Notes under the pieces: generated by a model
Seen by the model: the letters and a program-made list of their open reading frames with translations, nothing else
What the model was told of the DNA's origin: nothing
The model's database searches: none
Part shown: positions 43,696 through 53,642 of the stretch, one piece after another
Numbering within the stretch: the first letter of the stretch is position 1
Layout: each line of letters begins with the position of its first letter
From: Saitoella complicata NRRL Y-17804
Taxonomy: Eukaryota > Ascomycota > Saitoellomycetes > Saitoellales > Saitoellaceae
NCBI RefSeq assembly: GCF_001661265.1
Contig: NW_017567003.1
Location: forward strand, 124,001 to 188,000
DNA length: 64,000 nt
Direction: 5' to 3'
Position numbers and translations under genes: made by a program

Positions 43696-43998
43696 ACGTA
43701 CTGAGAAGGATGGATTTGGGGGGTGGACAATGCATTCTGAGGACTCATCACATTTCGTCTCTTTTACTGGTATTGAGGACATTTGAGAAGTAGATTAGAC
43801 AGTGCCTCTGGCATGCAATATACTACTTCATCACAATTGCGGTGAGCTCAAGAATCTAAGTGCCCTTTGAGTGTACTGTACGAGGCCTGGCGACGAATGC
43901 GTGCCTTGCCCTTGCTAAAGTATATTGTAGCTGTAACTACCCCGGATTTATACGAATAAAAAGTATCGACATCTCCATAGAAGGAGGAAGAGCTCGCT
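43696..43998. other. Intergenic region, no gene seen
   Basis: UTR and promoter sequence between the CFEM gene and the mL59 gene. Confidence 0.5.
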
Positions 43999-44516
43999 AT
44001 GCCAAAGAATATCCCAGTTCCAAAGCACCGTCTCGTGTCTCTCCTTCCTCAACCTCTCCTGCGATTCTTCTCCCGCTATCCACCATTACAGCCTCTCCCG
44101 GCAGATAAACCCCACCCTTTCGAATTCCACATCAACCCCTTATCTGGCAACCGCAATGACCCAGTCTACTCCCGGAGACGGCAAGCCGATTTGGTCAATA
44201 AGGCGAGGCCATTTGGCTTGGATGGTATCCTGAAGGAGATGGGTGCGCTCCGTGACATGGGAAGCAGCAAGCCCATGAAGGGTCTGATCAAGTGGAAGCG
44301 TCACAAGTCTGAGAGAACATATAAGTCTAAAATGAAGAAGCGGGCGGATGCTCTTGAGGGTATGGCTGAGAAGATCAAGGCCTGGAACCCAGCGAAGGTC
44401 AGTTTTCTCCTTGTCCCTTTGATTTGTGCACTGTACTTACCATTATGCAGGCGGAAGGAAAAGCACAACGTTTGGCAGAGAAGGAAGCAAACATCAAGGC
44501 GGCAACCAGGGAATAG
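43999..44516 (+). CDS. MRPL25: Mitochondrial large-subunit ribosomal protein mL59 (MrpL25)
   Basis: Two exons (43999-44397 and 44451-44516) give 154 residues. Family features include RFFSRYPP near the N-terminus, NPVYSRRRQADL-like NDPVYSRRRQADLVNKAR, and the basic KWKRHKSERTYKSKMKKR helix followed by AEKIKAWN. The splice adds the final AEGKAQRLAEKEANIKAATRE. mL59 is a fungal-specific mitoribosomal protein of the large subunit. Confidence 0.88.
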
Positions 44517-44958
44517 GGTGTTTTGTCCTTATATATCACACTGTTCCAAAACTCAGGCTCATGGACAAGCTCAAGCGAGACCAATCGATTCGTAATAAGT
44601 TGTTGATAGTAAAAAGACGCAGCAAACATCTAGCGACTATATGGTATATCGATATCATGCAAAAGACCAGTGACAAAAGAACATCCCACTCATCGACCCA
44701 GGTTCGTGTCCATGTCCAATGTCTGTAAAGAAGAAAAGCATATGCAATGCGTGTGAAAACTTCAGATATGTGTGTGCAAGACCCATGCAACGTTGCAAGA
44801 GCACCCAAGCTCAAGAGAACCAGCGATCCCAAATCTCAGACGTAACGTAACATACCCCAGCCCAACCGCTCATTGTCCAACCAACAATCCCAAACAAAAC
44901 TCCCCATCCCACATCCAATCGTACAATAAATACCCCAAACATAACCTACATCCACCCA
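44517..44958. other. Convergent 3' region
   Basis: Lies between the ends of the mL59 gene (+) and the GATA gene (-). The sequence is C/A-rich towards 44950; no gene is seen. Confidence 0.5.
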
Positions 44959-46104
44959 TCATCCACCCCTAACCTTCACCTCACCCCCACACTGCAAGCA
45001 CCTCATCCCCCCCTTTCCCCCAGCACTCCCCAACTTCATCTCCCTCCACTCCGTCCTAACGGGTAAATAACAGCAGTCCTCATTCACGCAACGCACTCCG
45101 GTTTTCTTGTAGCGGAGACCGCAGGAGTTGCAGAGCCAGGTGCCGGGGGTGAAGCCGGGGCGCCAGCAGGGTGTTTGAGAAGCGCGGCAGGCGGCGCAGG
45201 TGCGGTTGCTGGTGAAGGTAGAGGCGGTAGTGGTTGTGATGGAGGAGCGGTGGTGAGGGGTGGTTGGGGATGTGGTGGAAGAGGATGAGGACGTGCGGCG
45301 CATACGGCTCGAAGAAACGACAGGCTCGGCCTCGTGGGAAGGAGCAGGAGTCATCGGGTACGACATCGGCCCTTGCTTCTTCGTCACAACTGGCGTCGTA
45401 AGAGCAATTGCTCTCTCTCTCTCGACACGCGCATTCATCCCCGAAACAATCTTGATCGGGACTGGACGAGGCACAGTGACAGACTTGACAGAGGGTTGTT
45501 GACGGCGTAAACGATCGCGCCAGGAGGCAATGTCGGGGGCTGTGTCCGGGTATGCGTGTGCGTAGGAGATACGGCGTTTCGGGACGTTGTATGCTTCGTC
45601 TTCGTCTTCGTCGTCGGAGGGGGCAGTGGAGGAGCCGTAGAGTCGTTTGCGCAAGGTAGCGGAGAGACGACGTTCAACGATTTGAGGGTCTTCGCGGTCG
45701 TCTTCGTCTTCTTCGATGTCGTACTCAGATTCGGAGGAACCGGAATGAGACTCGCAGTCGGAGTGATCGCCATCGGTAGGGAAGAACTGCGAATCGGTTT
45801 TCTCCTTCGGCGGGGTACGCAACAACATCATCATCTGCAACGCCGAGACAGCATCCGCTTCGGCTTCGGAGTGTTCGCTATCACCAGCGGACGTCGGCTT
45901 GCGGGTGGCGGCGACAGGCGATTGACAGCGAGGAGAGGTAGGCGGGGTGTAGTTCATGATGGCAGAGATAGGCGAAGCCTGCTCGCGATCGCACTGGAAC
46001 GAGAAATCACGACGAATGGGAGAAGTAGTGTCGCCATCCATACTGCTGGAATTGGTGAAGAGTGCGGTGAAGTCGGATCTGATCGCGTGGGTAATTGATG
46101 ACAT
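44959..46104 (-). CDS. GATA-type zinc-finger transcription factor with extra C-terminal cysteines
   Basis: A single-exon protein of 381 residues from ATG 46104; an in-frame ATG at 46185 would add 27 residues. The long N-terminal part is Ser/Thr/Pro and Asp/Glu rich and likely disordered. One GATA finger lies at about residues 303-330: CAAC, 18-residue loop with TPCWRPG, then CNSCGLRYKKTG. The 18-residue loop is the animal-like length. Downstream are CVNEDCC and a last CLQC, which may form a second zinc site. The overall type resembles yeast Ecm23/Srd1-like single-finger factors; target genes are unknown. Confidence 0.85.
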   Translation of the reverse strand: MSSITHAIRSDFTALFTNSSSMDGDTTSPIRRDFSFQCDREQASPISAIMNYTPPTSPRCQSPVAATRKPTSAGDSEHSEAEADAVSALQMMMLLRTPPKEKTDSQFFPTDGDHSDCESHSGSSESEYDIEEDEDDREDPQIVERRLSATLRKRLYGSSTAPSDDEDEDEAYNVPKRRISYAHAYPDTAPDIASWRDRLRRQQPSVKSVTVPRPVPIKIVSGMNARVERERAIALTTPVVTKKQGPMSYPMTPAPSHEAEPVVSSSRMRRTSSSSSTTSPTTPHHRSSITTTTASTFTSNRTCAACRASQTPCWRPGFTPGTWLCNSCGLRYKKTGVRCVNEDCCYLPVRTEWREMKLGSAGGKGGMRCLQCGGEVKVRGG

Positions 46105-46838
46105 GACTGTAACTGGATCAAGTTGAAAGAACGAAGAAGTACTACTGATCAGAGTCGTAACCGAAACGCAAAGTCCAAGTCGCACGTCAATTGACTCCGA
46201 TGAAGGTGCGAATCAAAGGGGGAGGAGGCACGGGTCTTTAAACACCTCCTGAACGTAGGTTCAGCTTTGGCGATCAAATGACCCCGTTTTGAGCACAAGG
46301 TGATCAACAAGATACACGGCAGAGTTTACCCCGCCCTTATCGAGATAGCAGCAGGGGTCCAGGAAAGGAGGTTCGGAGTTCGATTGAACCCTGGTACCGT
46401 GGTTACTGAGCTCAGTCTCTTGGCCGAAACGTGTACGGAAACCGAGGATCAGCAGTCTCCTTTATGCCAATAGAATTCCGTCAAAGTCGGAGTATGTCCG
46501 TTTTTCTTCGTTGCAATGTTCGAGGACTTGCTGAGAGCGTGGCGATTTGCCTTTCACATGTCGCTAGATGAACCGCGCGGACTTCGATAAAGTTGAACAC
46601 CCACAGATCGATGCTGATCCGGTTTCACGACTCAATATCGAAGGAGAAATTGGAACGGTCCGGTGTCACTTCTCCATCTTGTGCGAAACAGACGGCTGTG
46701 TTTAAGAGTCGATGGAAGGTGCCGTAACATCCGGTGTCAAACTCGGCATTTCCCGCGGGGCCGTGTTGCCGTCCCGTACATTTCGCCTCCTCGATACGAG
46801 ACTCACCGCATCCTCTACCAATCGTGAATCGGGAATCG
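46105..46838. other. Upstream region of the GATA factor gene
   Basis: About 730 bp without a supported gene. Part of it may belong to the 3' end of the SET-domain gene if that gene has a small extra exon. Confidence 0.45.
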
Positions 46839-47321
46839 TCAGATTTCGATATTACCCAGAAACCCCTCATCATCACCGCCGTCATTCTCAGCGGCAAGGG
46901 CGTCAGTATCGACAAACCACAGCTTACTCCCATACGAGATACACAGTTCCTCGCCGATCTCAATCTCCCTCAATGTCTGATACCTAACGCACATCTGCTC
47001 CACATCACGGGTCCAGCCTACGTTTGGGTTCCGGTGGTGGTTGAACATACTCCCCAACCCCAACACCACAGCCTGCGAAGGCCTCCCCTCATATTGCCAC
47101 GTGTACGTATAATGATCCAACAACGTGTGTCGTACATGTTCCTCGACATCAGACGGCGGGAGGATCAAGACGTTTGAGATGTCGATGAGGGTGTAAGCGG
47201 GTATCGGACGAGTTGCGAAGACGCCGCGGCCTTTGGGGGTGTTTAGGCGGATTTCCAGGCCGTGGGGGTGGTGGAGTGAGACGGCGGAGGTGTCGGGTGG
47301 TGTGTGTTGTGTGTTGGACAT
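46839..47321 (-). CDS. Small SET-domain protein methyltransferase
   Basis: A compact SET protein of 160 residues from ATG 47321; the frame is open to 47459, so a longer form (206 residues) is possible. Motifs in order: KGRGVFATRPIPAYTLI, the tyrosine region YTYTWQYEG, the GLGSMFNHHRNPNVGW segment that carries the NHxxxPN SAM-binding motif, and IEIGEELCISYGSKLW. There is no pre-SET or MYND domain, so this is the small stand-alone type seen in fungi. The substrate is unknown. The C-terminus FLGNIEI may be extended by a very short (40-bp) intron, which I consider unlikely. Confidence 0.82.
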   Translation of the reverse strand: MSNTQHTPPDTSAVSLHHPHGLEIRLNTPKGRGVFATRPIPAYTLIDISNVLILPPSDVEEHVRHTLLDHYTYTWQYEGRPSQAVVLGLGSMFNHHRNPNVGWTRDVEQMCVRYQTLREIEIGEELCISYGSKLWFVDTDALAAENDGGDDEGFLGNIEI

Positions 47322-47605
47322 CTCTGGGACGGGACTGAGCGAGGGAGGGGGCCGAGGGAGGTTTGCGATGGGGAGGCGTGCCAAGGGGGTGGTTCCAAAA
47401 GTCACGGGCTTGTAACGTAGACATAGGCAGGCGATATACAACGTGAGAACCTCAGACATTTTCGTTAGCCAAGAAGATAATATCCATCTTCAACTGGTGT
47501 ACGCCCCACCCAATGCACGGGCACGGTCGGAGCTCAGGTGTGTACGACATGTTCCTGTAGCGTCGACAAAAACACCCCGACTACCTCCCAATCCGGTAAA
47601 CCACC

Positions 47606-48737
47606 ATGGACCACCCTCTCACCCTCAAAGTGATGCGAATTTCGCGTCCTTCGCTTCAATTGCAATCTCCAACCTACGTAGATCCTGTTTTCTCTGCCTC
47701 TACTCCCTCGGAGGCGAGCTTGGCGTTGAAAGCCCTTGAGGAAGCAACGACGACAACTATTCCGACTTTTCCAATTACGAATCATGCGATTCTTCCACCT
47801 TCTTTTGGAGTTATATATGTTGGTCAGACTTTTTCGAGTTTGGTTTGTGTGAACAATGATGGGGAAGAGACGGTGCGGGGACTGAAGGTGCGAGCGGAGA
47901 TCCAGACGCATTCCGGAGTTGTTGTTGAGTTGGTGCCCAAAACCGCGACTAATGACAACGAAGAGGGAGAAGGATCAGAGGAGGAGCAGGCAGAGCTGGA
48001 GGAGGAGCAGGGAGAGCTGGAGGTGGAGGGCGGCAAGTCGATAAGGCGGGTTATCTCGCATGATATCCGGGAAGTCGGACCACATGGTATGTTGATTCGA
48101 CGGTAGATGTGACAACAGCTAAGCGTTGAATCGGTGTACAGTCCTCACCATAACCGTCTCCTACATCACCCCTTCACCACCCTCAAACGCCGACACCGAC
48201 ACCGACCCAAACTCCAACCCCGAACCAACAACCCACTCCTTCCGCAAGATCTTCAAGTTTTCCGGCCGTCAATCCCTCTCCGTCAAAACCAAAGTCAATG
48301 ATTTCCAGCCGAGTGTGGGGGCGAAAGTGGGCGAAAACGTTATTCTGGAGGTGCAGATACAGAGTTTGGAGGAGGGGATGGTTATGGAGTCGTTGAGGTT
48401 TTTGCCGGTGAGGGAGTGGGGGGTTGAGGATTTGAACACATTTACAGCGCCGTCGTCCTCGGATGCCAGTTCAGAAGGAACTGGAAAGGAGGAGAAAGGC
48501 ATCTTTGAGTCACTGGCGGTGCTAAACCCGGGTTCGGTATGGCAGTACATGTTCCTACTGTCGAAACGCTCGCTGGAAGGTGGACCGGGGAGTAGGCGGG
48601 TGAGTGCGGAGGCCGAGGCGATTATGGTTGGAAGAGGAGAGCAACTTGGACGGCTGGAGATCAATTGGAGAACGAGTATGGGAGAGGTTGGAAAGTTGGT
48701 AACGAGTGCTTTGGTGAGGAGGGTCGCGCCGAGGTGA
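47606..48737 (+). CDS. TRAPP complex subunit 13 (TRAPPC13)
   Basis: Two exons (47606-48086 and 48142-48737) give 358 residues. Features are an N-terminal KVMRISRPSLQL, a beta-sandwich core beginning FGVIYVGQTFSSLVCVNND with VRGLKVRAEIQT, and a second part with FRKIFKFSGRQSLSVKTKV, GENVILEVQIQS and a C-terminal RLEINWRTSMGEVGKLVT. This matches the DUF974/TRAPPC13 family, a subunit of the fungal TRAPPII/III-like tethering complexes for Golgi and autophagy traffic. A Glu-rich low-complexity insert lies at about residues 115-140. Divergent from the SET gene. Confidence 0.88.
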
Positions 48738-49141
48738 TCCCGTCAACCCACTCAAATCTGATTAGATACCCAGATATACCTTGTCATATTAGGAGAGACA
48801 GATACAATTTCGTCATACGTATCAGCATGATTTTCCCCAACGATTTGTTTGGTCCTGTCCAAAATAGGCTATCTGCTATATGTGCGCCTTGTGCATCCTG
48901 CAGCTGCGTTTTAAGTAGCTTGAACTTCGGCCCGACCTTATCATAGAACGTTGAACTTTTTGGCGAACGACCAGAGCAGCATCAAGGGCCGGTTCTCTTC
49001 GCATTTTTTCAGGGGTCTTTTTCTACGTGTAAGATTGAAGCGGGAGCGGTCTTTACCGGCCTTGTTACGAGACCTCTTGTCTGTCGCTTCGTTTCGTCAA
49101 CAACCTCCAATCTTGGGAGATCGACGACCCAGCATTCGGAG
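48738..49141. other. Intergenic region, no gene seen
   Basis: The 3' UTR of the TRAPPC13 gene and promoter of the DENN gene. Confidence 0.5.
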
Positions 49142-52100
49142 ATGGAAAACGGACAGCAGCAGCCATTGTCTGATTTCTTGTTTATTTGTGGGTTATATGA
49201 GACGGATATCATCAGTGCGCCTGTTCCGCAGTCACAGAGGGAGAGTGCGAAGAGTGATTTGAGGAGGGAGGTGTCGATACCGGAACATGCTGCGTTGGAA
49301 ACGCCGAGTGAGTTAAGGCCTGTGTCTGTACCGCCAATAGAGGTACATCGGGCTAGTACGGTCGCGACTGAGGCAGACTCGTCGTTGCCTACGCCGCCAG
49401 CTTCGGTGAGCTCTGCTGAGAAGAATGCTAGGGATACGGGTGCGGAGCGGGAGAGCAATGGGCAGGTTGAGGATGAGCTGCGGGAGAGTATGCCAAAGTC
49501 TTCATCGGGGTTGGGGTTTGATGAGATGTTGACGAAGTTCACGTCGGCACGGGATAACTTCATCTTGAAGCTCGAGACGCCGGGGACTCAGCAACCTGTG
49601 GTCTCTGTTCCGGCCGTCTCGGAGACGTTGAGCGTACCGCAAGCTACGCCGAAAGCATCGAAGCATATATCGCGGGCGAGGATTGAGGATGAGGATGAAG
49701 ATGACCCGATAGCTGCGCTGTCATCAGCGCCTCTAACAAGAAATTCGACTAGGTCGCATAGCCGGAGTCCGTTTTCGCCAGGAAGTTTCTCCGGGAGTTT
49801 TTCGGATCTGGTGAGAGGGCCGTCATTCTCAAGAAGACGGACAATGAAACGGCAAGGGTCACAGCGGACGTTACAGAGGTCATCGACAGTAATCTACAAC
49901 GACTTCATTCTCGAACCAGATCCGCTAGTCCTTCCGCCTGGTACGCACCCGATGAAACAAAAGTTTCCGCCAAGACTGCTATCGAGGTGGCCATTACCAG
50001 AAATGCAGGCTGAGACGGCCGCGCGAGGTGGGTTTCCGGATTATGTCCCTATGTTCGCATTCCCCAACGATTGTCGCATTCAACTCGCGGACGAGAGACC
50101 GCAATCCACTTGGCATGGATTCGTGATGACGAAGGGTACGGGAGAGAACATTCATGGAATGTGTGTCGTGATCTGGGTTCCCTTGAGTCCGGAGACTGCC
50201 GCAGTTGTCGATGAGCAATGTGAGAAATGGAGCGAACGTCACATGACCTTGGAAGAACGAGAGTTGGCTGCGAGTTTGAGTTCGAGGTTGGCGGCTGAGA
50301 GGACGAAGTTGAGTCATCTTCTCACCGGGTTGGCAAAATCAGTTCCGGGTCCGGATCGTGAGGCTTTCGAGGAGAGAATCACGCAGTGCGAGGAGAAGAT
50401 TGGATTGTTAACGGAGACCCTGAAACCTATTCGACATGGAACTGCGGCGAAAGTTGAAGGACTTACGGAGATGGGAACTGGGATGTGGGTACCGCGTGCG
50501 TATGGACTCCTATCACGTGATGGCAGCTTCCAGACACTGAGGAGGGATTGGCTAAAGGCGATCTGTACGCCTATGCTGACGGGTGAGATCATCGGTGTCC
50601 CGCCTTCGAGTCCGAGGGTAGGGGTGTTCCTTCCTCTTGAGAGGTATGCTGTGAATATGTGCGGTGATATCCCTTTGCCGACAAGGAGGGATATACAACT
50701 GGAGCTTGCAGTGAGAGAGTTGCGGTTGTATGCAATGCGGGAAGCACCGAATGAGCTGCCAGGGTGGAGAGATGTGGATCTGTATCCCCTGTTCAGGGCA
50801 TTGGGTTTGAGTAATGTTATCGTGTTGGTTGAGGCCGCGTTAAGTGAAGCCAGGATCATCTTTCGTTCGGCGCATGTCTCGATGTTGCATCTGGCTGCAA
50901 AGGCATTGACGCACCTCATTTGGCCTTTGAAATGGACGGGGGTGTATATCCCAATCTTGCCGGCTCGTCTGGCGTCGTGCCTCGAGGCTCCGGTGAGCTA
51001 CATCATCGGTATCGAGAAGAGGTTTGAAAACCTTACGTTGCCTGAGGAGGACTTTGTCCTCTGTGATCTTGACAATGATCTCATCATCGCCCCGGTACAA
51101 CCTCCGACGCTGCCGGCACCGCAGAGGCGGAAGTTGGCGCATTTGTTGAGTTTGGCGGCGCCGTTGCACTTGAGGTATGGTGTGCAGAAGGGTCCACCGC
51201 CGTATGCGGTATCGACGTTTCCCAACAAGAGCTTCGTTGCGAGCGCGGAGGTTGCGACGAATGTTAGGAGGCCCAGTACGCTGAGCAAACTCCTGCTACG
51301 GAATTCCACGGCGTTTGGAGAGCGAAATGTGGAGTATAAGTCCCAGGAGCCGGTGTTCAATGCATTTTTACAGAGCTGCGATGAGAAGGTCGTCAACTAC
51401 AATCAGAGACCGACAACACCGTTCTCGAGAAGATTACCGAGTTTCGCATCCAGTACTACTAACAGTCCGACGAGGCATGGAAGTCAGGCCAGCATCACTC
51501 CGACGATCTCCCGTGAGAATTCACAGGCTAGAAGAGCGAGCACATTGGGACTCGAGGGACGTATCGAACGGAACCGGAGTACTTCTATCGATACGCGGTT
51601 CTCGATGGTGCTCAGACCAGGTGCTATCTCCGTTTCGAGTAACTACAACGACAATGCTTCAACGTACGGGTACAGTCCATCACTCTCAGGACAAAGCACC
51701 TTCGCCGGCTCGAGTGTCTTCAACTTGGACGTTCTTAGCCAGCCTATCCGACCACCTACGGCAGGTGAAGATATGTGGTGGTGCGAAGGCCACTGCATGC
51801 TGTGGAAGGAAGACATGAACACTGTACCTACGGATTGCACGGTATGTGGGGAGAGGAGTGAGGTGTATATGTACGTTTGCCGTGAATGTGGGATGATGGT
51901 TCATCATCGTTGTAGGGATGCGGTGACTTTGCCGTGTTTACCGGTGTGTTTTGATGCGGATAAGGTCCGTGCGGCGTTTTTGAGGCTGTTTGCGAGCTTG
52001 CTGTATACACATCGGAGGTTCTTGGTGTCTGTCAGCAGAGGCAAGAGGATCAGCTCTGATGGAGCACTGTTTACGTTTGATCAGGAAGGGTTCGTGAGAA

Positions 52101-52492
52101 GTGTCCCCAAAGATCACGGAAGCTATCTCAACATGCTACTCGAGACACAGGCTTTCAGTGAGTTCATCCACGAGCGGTGTCATAAGATGCCGGATGATCC
52201 GGAGGTGATGTTGTTTGAGCAGGTTGTCATGACGAAGAAGAATAGGGGGCGGACGGGGCTTAAGTTGGGATTGTTTAGGGGGAAGAGGGGGGATACAGCA
52301 TTTCTGAATGGGAGGGGTGGGAGTGCACAGGTTCAGACGAGGCGGGCACCGGTACCGCAAGGAGATGGATGGGATCGGACCGAGGCTCAGGCGGGACGGA
52401 CGCCGGACAAGTTGGAGAAGGGGTTGATGGTGCCCGGATTACTGGATCAGACGCGGCCGAAGAGGCGGCCCGTGAACGGCACGTCACCGTGA
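49142..52492 (+). CDS. DENN-domain Rab regulator with C1 zinc finger
   Basis: A single-exon protein of 1116 residues. The N-terminal quarter begins SDFLFICGLYE (start of uDENN) and then has a long Ser/Pro-rich insert with a basic RSHSRSPFSPGSFSGS segment. The DENN core continues with STWHGFVMTKGTGENIHGMC, GLLSRDGSFQTLRRDWL and the central LSEARIIFRSAHVSMLHLAA with SCLEAPVSYIIGI. A C1-type zinc finger sits at about residues 879-935 (HCMLWKEDMN, CTVCGE, CRECGMMVHHRC). dDENN-like sequence follows to the end. DENN proteins are guanine-exchange factors for Rab GTPases; the particular Rab is unknown. Confidence 0.92.
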   Translation: MENGQQQPLSDFLFICGLYETDIISAPVPQSQRESAKSDLRREVSIPEHAALETPSELRPVSVPPIEVHRASTVATEADSSLPTPPASVSSAEKNARDTGAERESNGQVEDELRESMPKSSSGLGFDEMLTKFTSARDNFILKLETPGTQQPVVSVPAVSETLSVPQATPKASKHISRARIEDEDEDDPIAALSSAPLTRNSTRSHSRSPFSPGSFSGSFSDLVRGPSFSRRRTMKRQGSQRTLQRSSTVIYNDFILEPDPLVLPPGTHPMKQKFPPRLLSRWPLPEMQAETAARGGFPDYVPMFAFPNDCRIQLADERPQSTWHGFVMTKGTGENIHGMCVVIWVPLSPETAAVVDEQCEKWSERHMTLEERELAASLSSRLAAERTKLSHLLTGLAKSVPGPDREAFEERITQCEEKIGLLTETLKPIRHGTAAKVEGLTEMGTGMWVPRAYGLLSRDGSFQTLRRDWLKAICTPMLTGEIIGVPPSSPRVGVFLPLERYAVNMCGDIPLPTRRDIQLELAVRELRLYAMREAPNELPGWRDVDLYPLFRALGLSNVIVLVEAALSEARIIFRSAHVSMLHLAAKALTHLIWPLKWTGVYIPILPARLASCLEAPVSYIIGIEKRFENLTLPEEDFVLCDLDNDLIIAPVQPPTLPAPQRRKLAHLLSLAAPLHLRYGVQKGPPPYAVSTFPNKSFVASAEVATNVRRPSTLSKLLLRNSTAFGERNVEYKSQEPVFNAFLQSCDEKVVNYNQRPTTPFSRRLPSFASSTTNSPTRHGSQASITPTISRENSQARRASTLGLEGRIERNRSTSIDTRFSMVLRPGAISVSSNYNDNASTYGYSPSLSGQSTFAGSSVFNLDVLSQPIRPPTAGEDMWWCEGHCMLWKEDMNTVPTDCTVCGERSEVYMYVCRECGMMVHHRCRDAVTLPCLPVCFDADKVRAAFLRLFASLLYTHRRFLVSVSRGKRISSDGALFTFDQEGFVRSVPKDHGSYLNMLLETQAFSEFIHERCHKMPDDPEVMLFEQVVMTKKNRGRTGLKLGLFRGKRGDTAFLNGRGGSAQVQTRRAPVPQGDGWDRTEAQAGRTPDKLEKGLMVPGLLDQTRPKRRPVNGTSP

Positions 52493-53642
52493 AGAATAGA
52501 TGAGAGGCGGCTGGTCAATTGAGTATTCGGTATTTGTGTTTCCCTGGGACTATAGTATCATCAAGGCGGAAACGGCGTTATTGCTTTCTTGTGGGACACT
52601 GAGGTTGATTGCATCGCGAAGGCCACGCATGGCTACAGTATAGACTAAGAAATTGACAACGCGCAAAGTACACAAAAACCGTTCGATTCCGTTCGCTTGT
52701 CAGCATTGAATTGAGTAGGGATAGATTACGCGGTCGGTCGGTTGGTTGCCTCGTCGGCCATGCGTTACGATCCGGGCGGCGAGCGCGGGGTACTTACGTG
52801 CGTACCGGTACGAGCGCACGGGCGCACGGGCCCGGCAGTCTCGGCCAAAATGAAGGGGAACAGTTAACAGCTGCATGTAAGGAAACAAAACACCCATGAC
52901 GCAAGTCGATTTGCTCAGCAACTGAACCACAAATCGGCTCGATCTTCGGGTAAGGAGTGAGCCGGTGGTGGGTCCAGTCTCATGGTCAGGGTAGGTTGCC
53001 TCTTCTGAGGGGGTGCTTGTCTTACACTGTCTCGGTGAACAGGCTGCCGAAGCATTTTGTTTGTTCTTAGTGTTCTTGGTGTGAGCTCTAGAGTGCATTC
53101 GCTGCACGTTTGCCGGGTCGTTGTGAATTTCCGCACTCGGGATATCGATGGTGGAGACCGGCGCGGTCACTGCAGAGGTGGACGTGAATGCTGTTGTCGA
53201 AGCTGCTACGGACTGTTTATAGGCTGGATGGAGAGTAAACCGGCCGTCGTAGCTGCTTAATAATACCCCCCGTTCAGCCGGTCACTCTCTCCCTCTCCAC
53301 GGAACTCCTTCTTGATTTCCGATGCGGCTGAGTTTTCTTGCGGCTGCAGCATCTGACACAGTGCCCACAGAGCCACACTCTCAAACGCCGCCCCTTGGCA
53401 CAAGTGCTTTAAGATGTGATTCTTCTGCTGCTCTGCTGTTTTGACTCCCTAACTGACCCATACCAGACAATACACTCCTCGTCGCTAACCTTGTCTTGCT
53501 TGTTATACCTCGCCCCGCTCACCCATCGTCGTTCTCGTTCAGTCAGTCTCTCGACAGCATAGCATATACCTCCCCGTTCGACCTCCTTTTTACCTTTCTT
53601 TATAACTGGTGAGCGACCGCCGTCCGCATATATCCCGGAAAG
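52493..53642. other. Long upstream region of the TCP11-like gene
   Basis: About 1.15 kb without a supported gene. The 300 bp before 53643 are C/T-rich, typical of a fungal promoter and 5' leader. Open frames here are short and without domains. Confidence 0.5.

Noticed and set aside
46360-46410. tRNA-like T-arm sequence GGAGTTCGATT
   Set aside because: No matching acceptor stem or anticodon arm surrounds it, and the stem around the loop is the wrong length.
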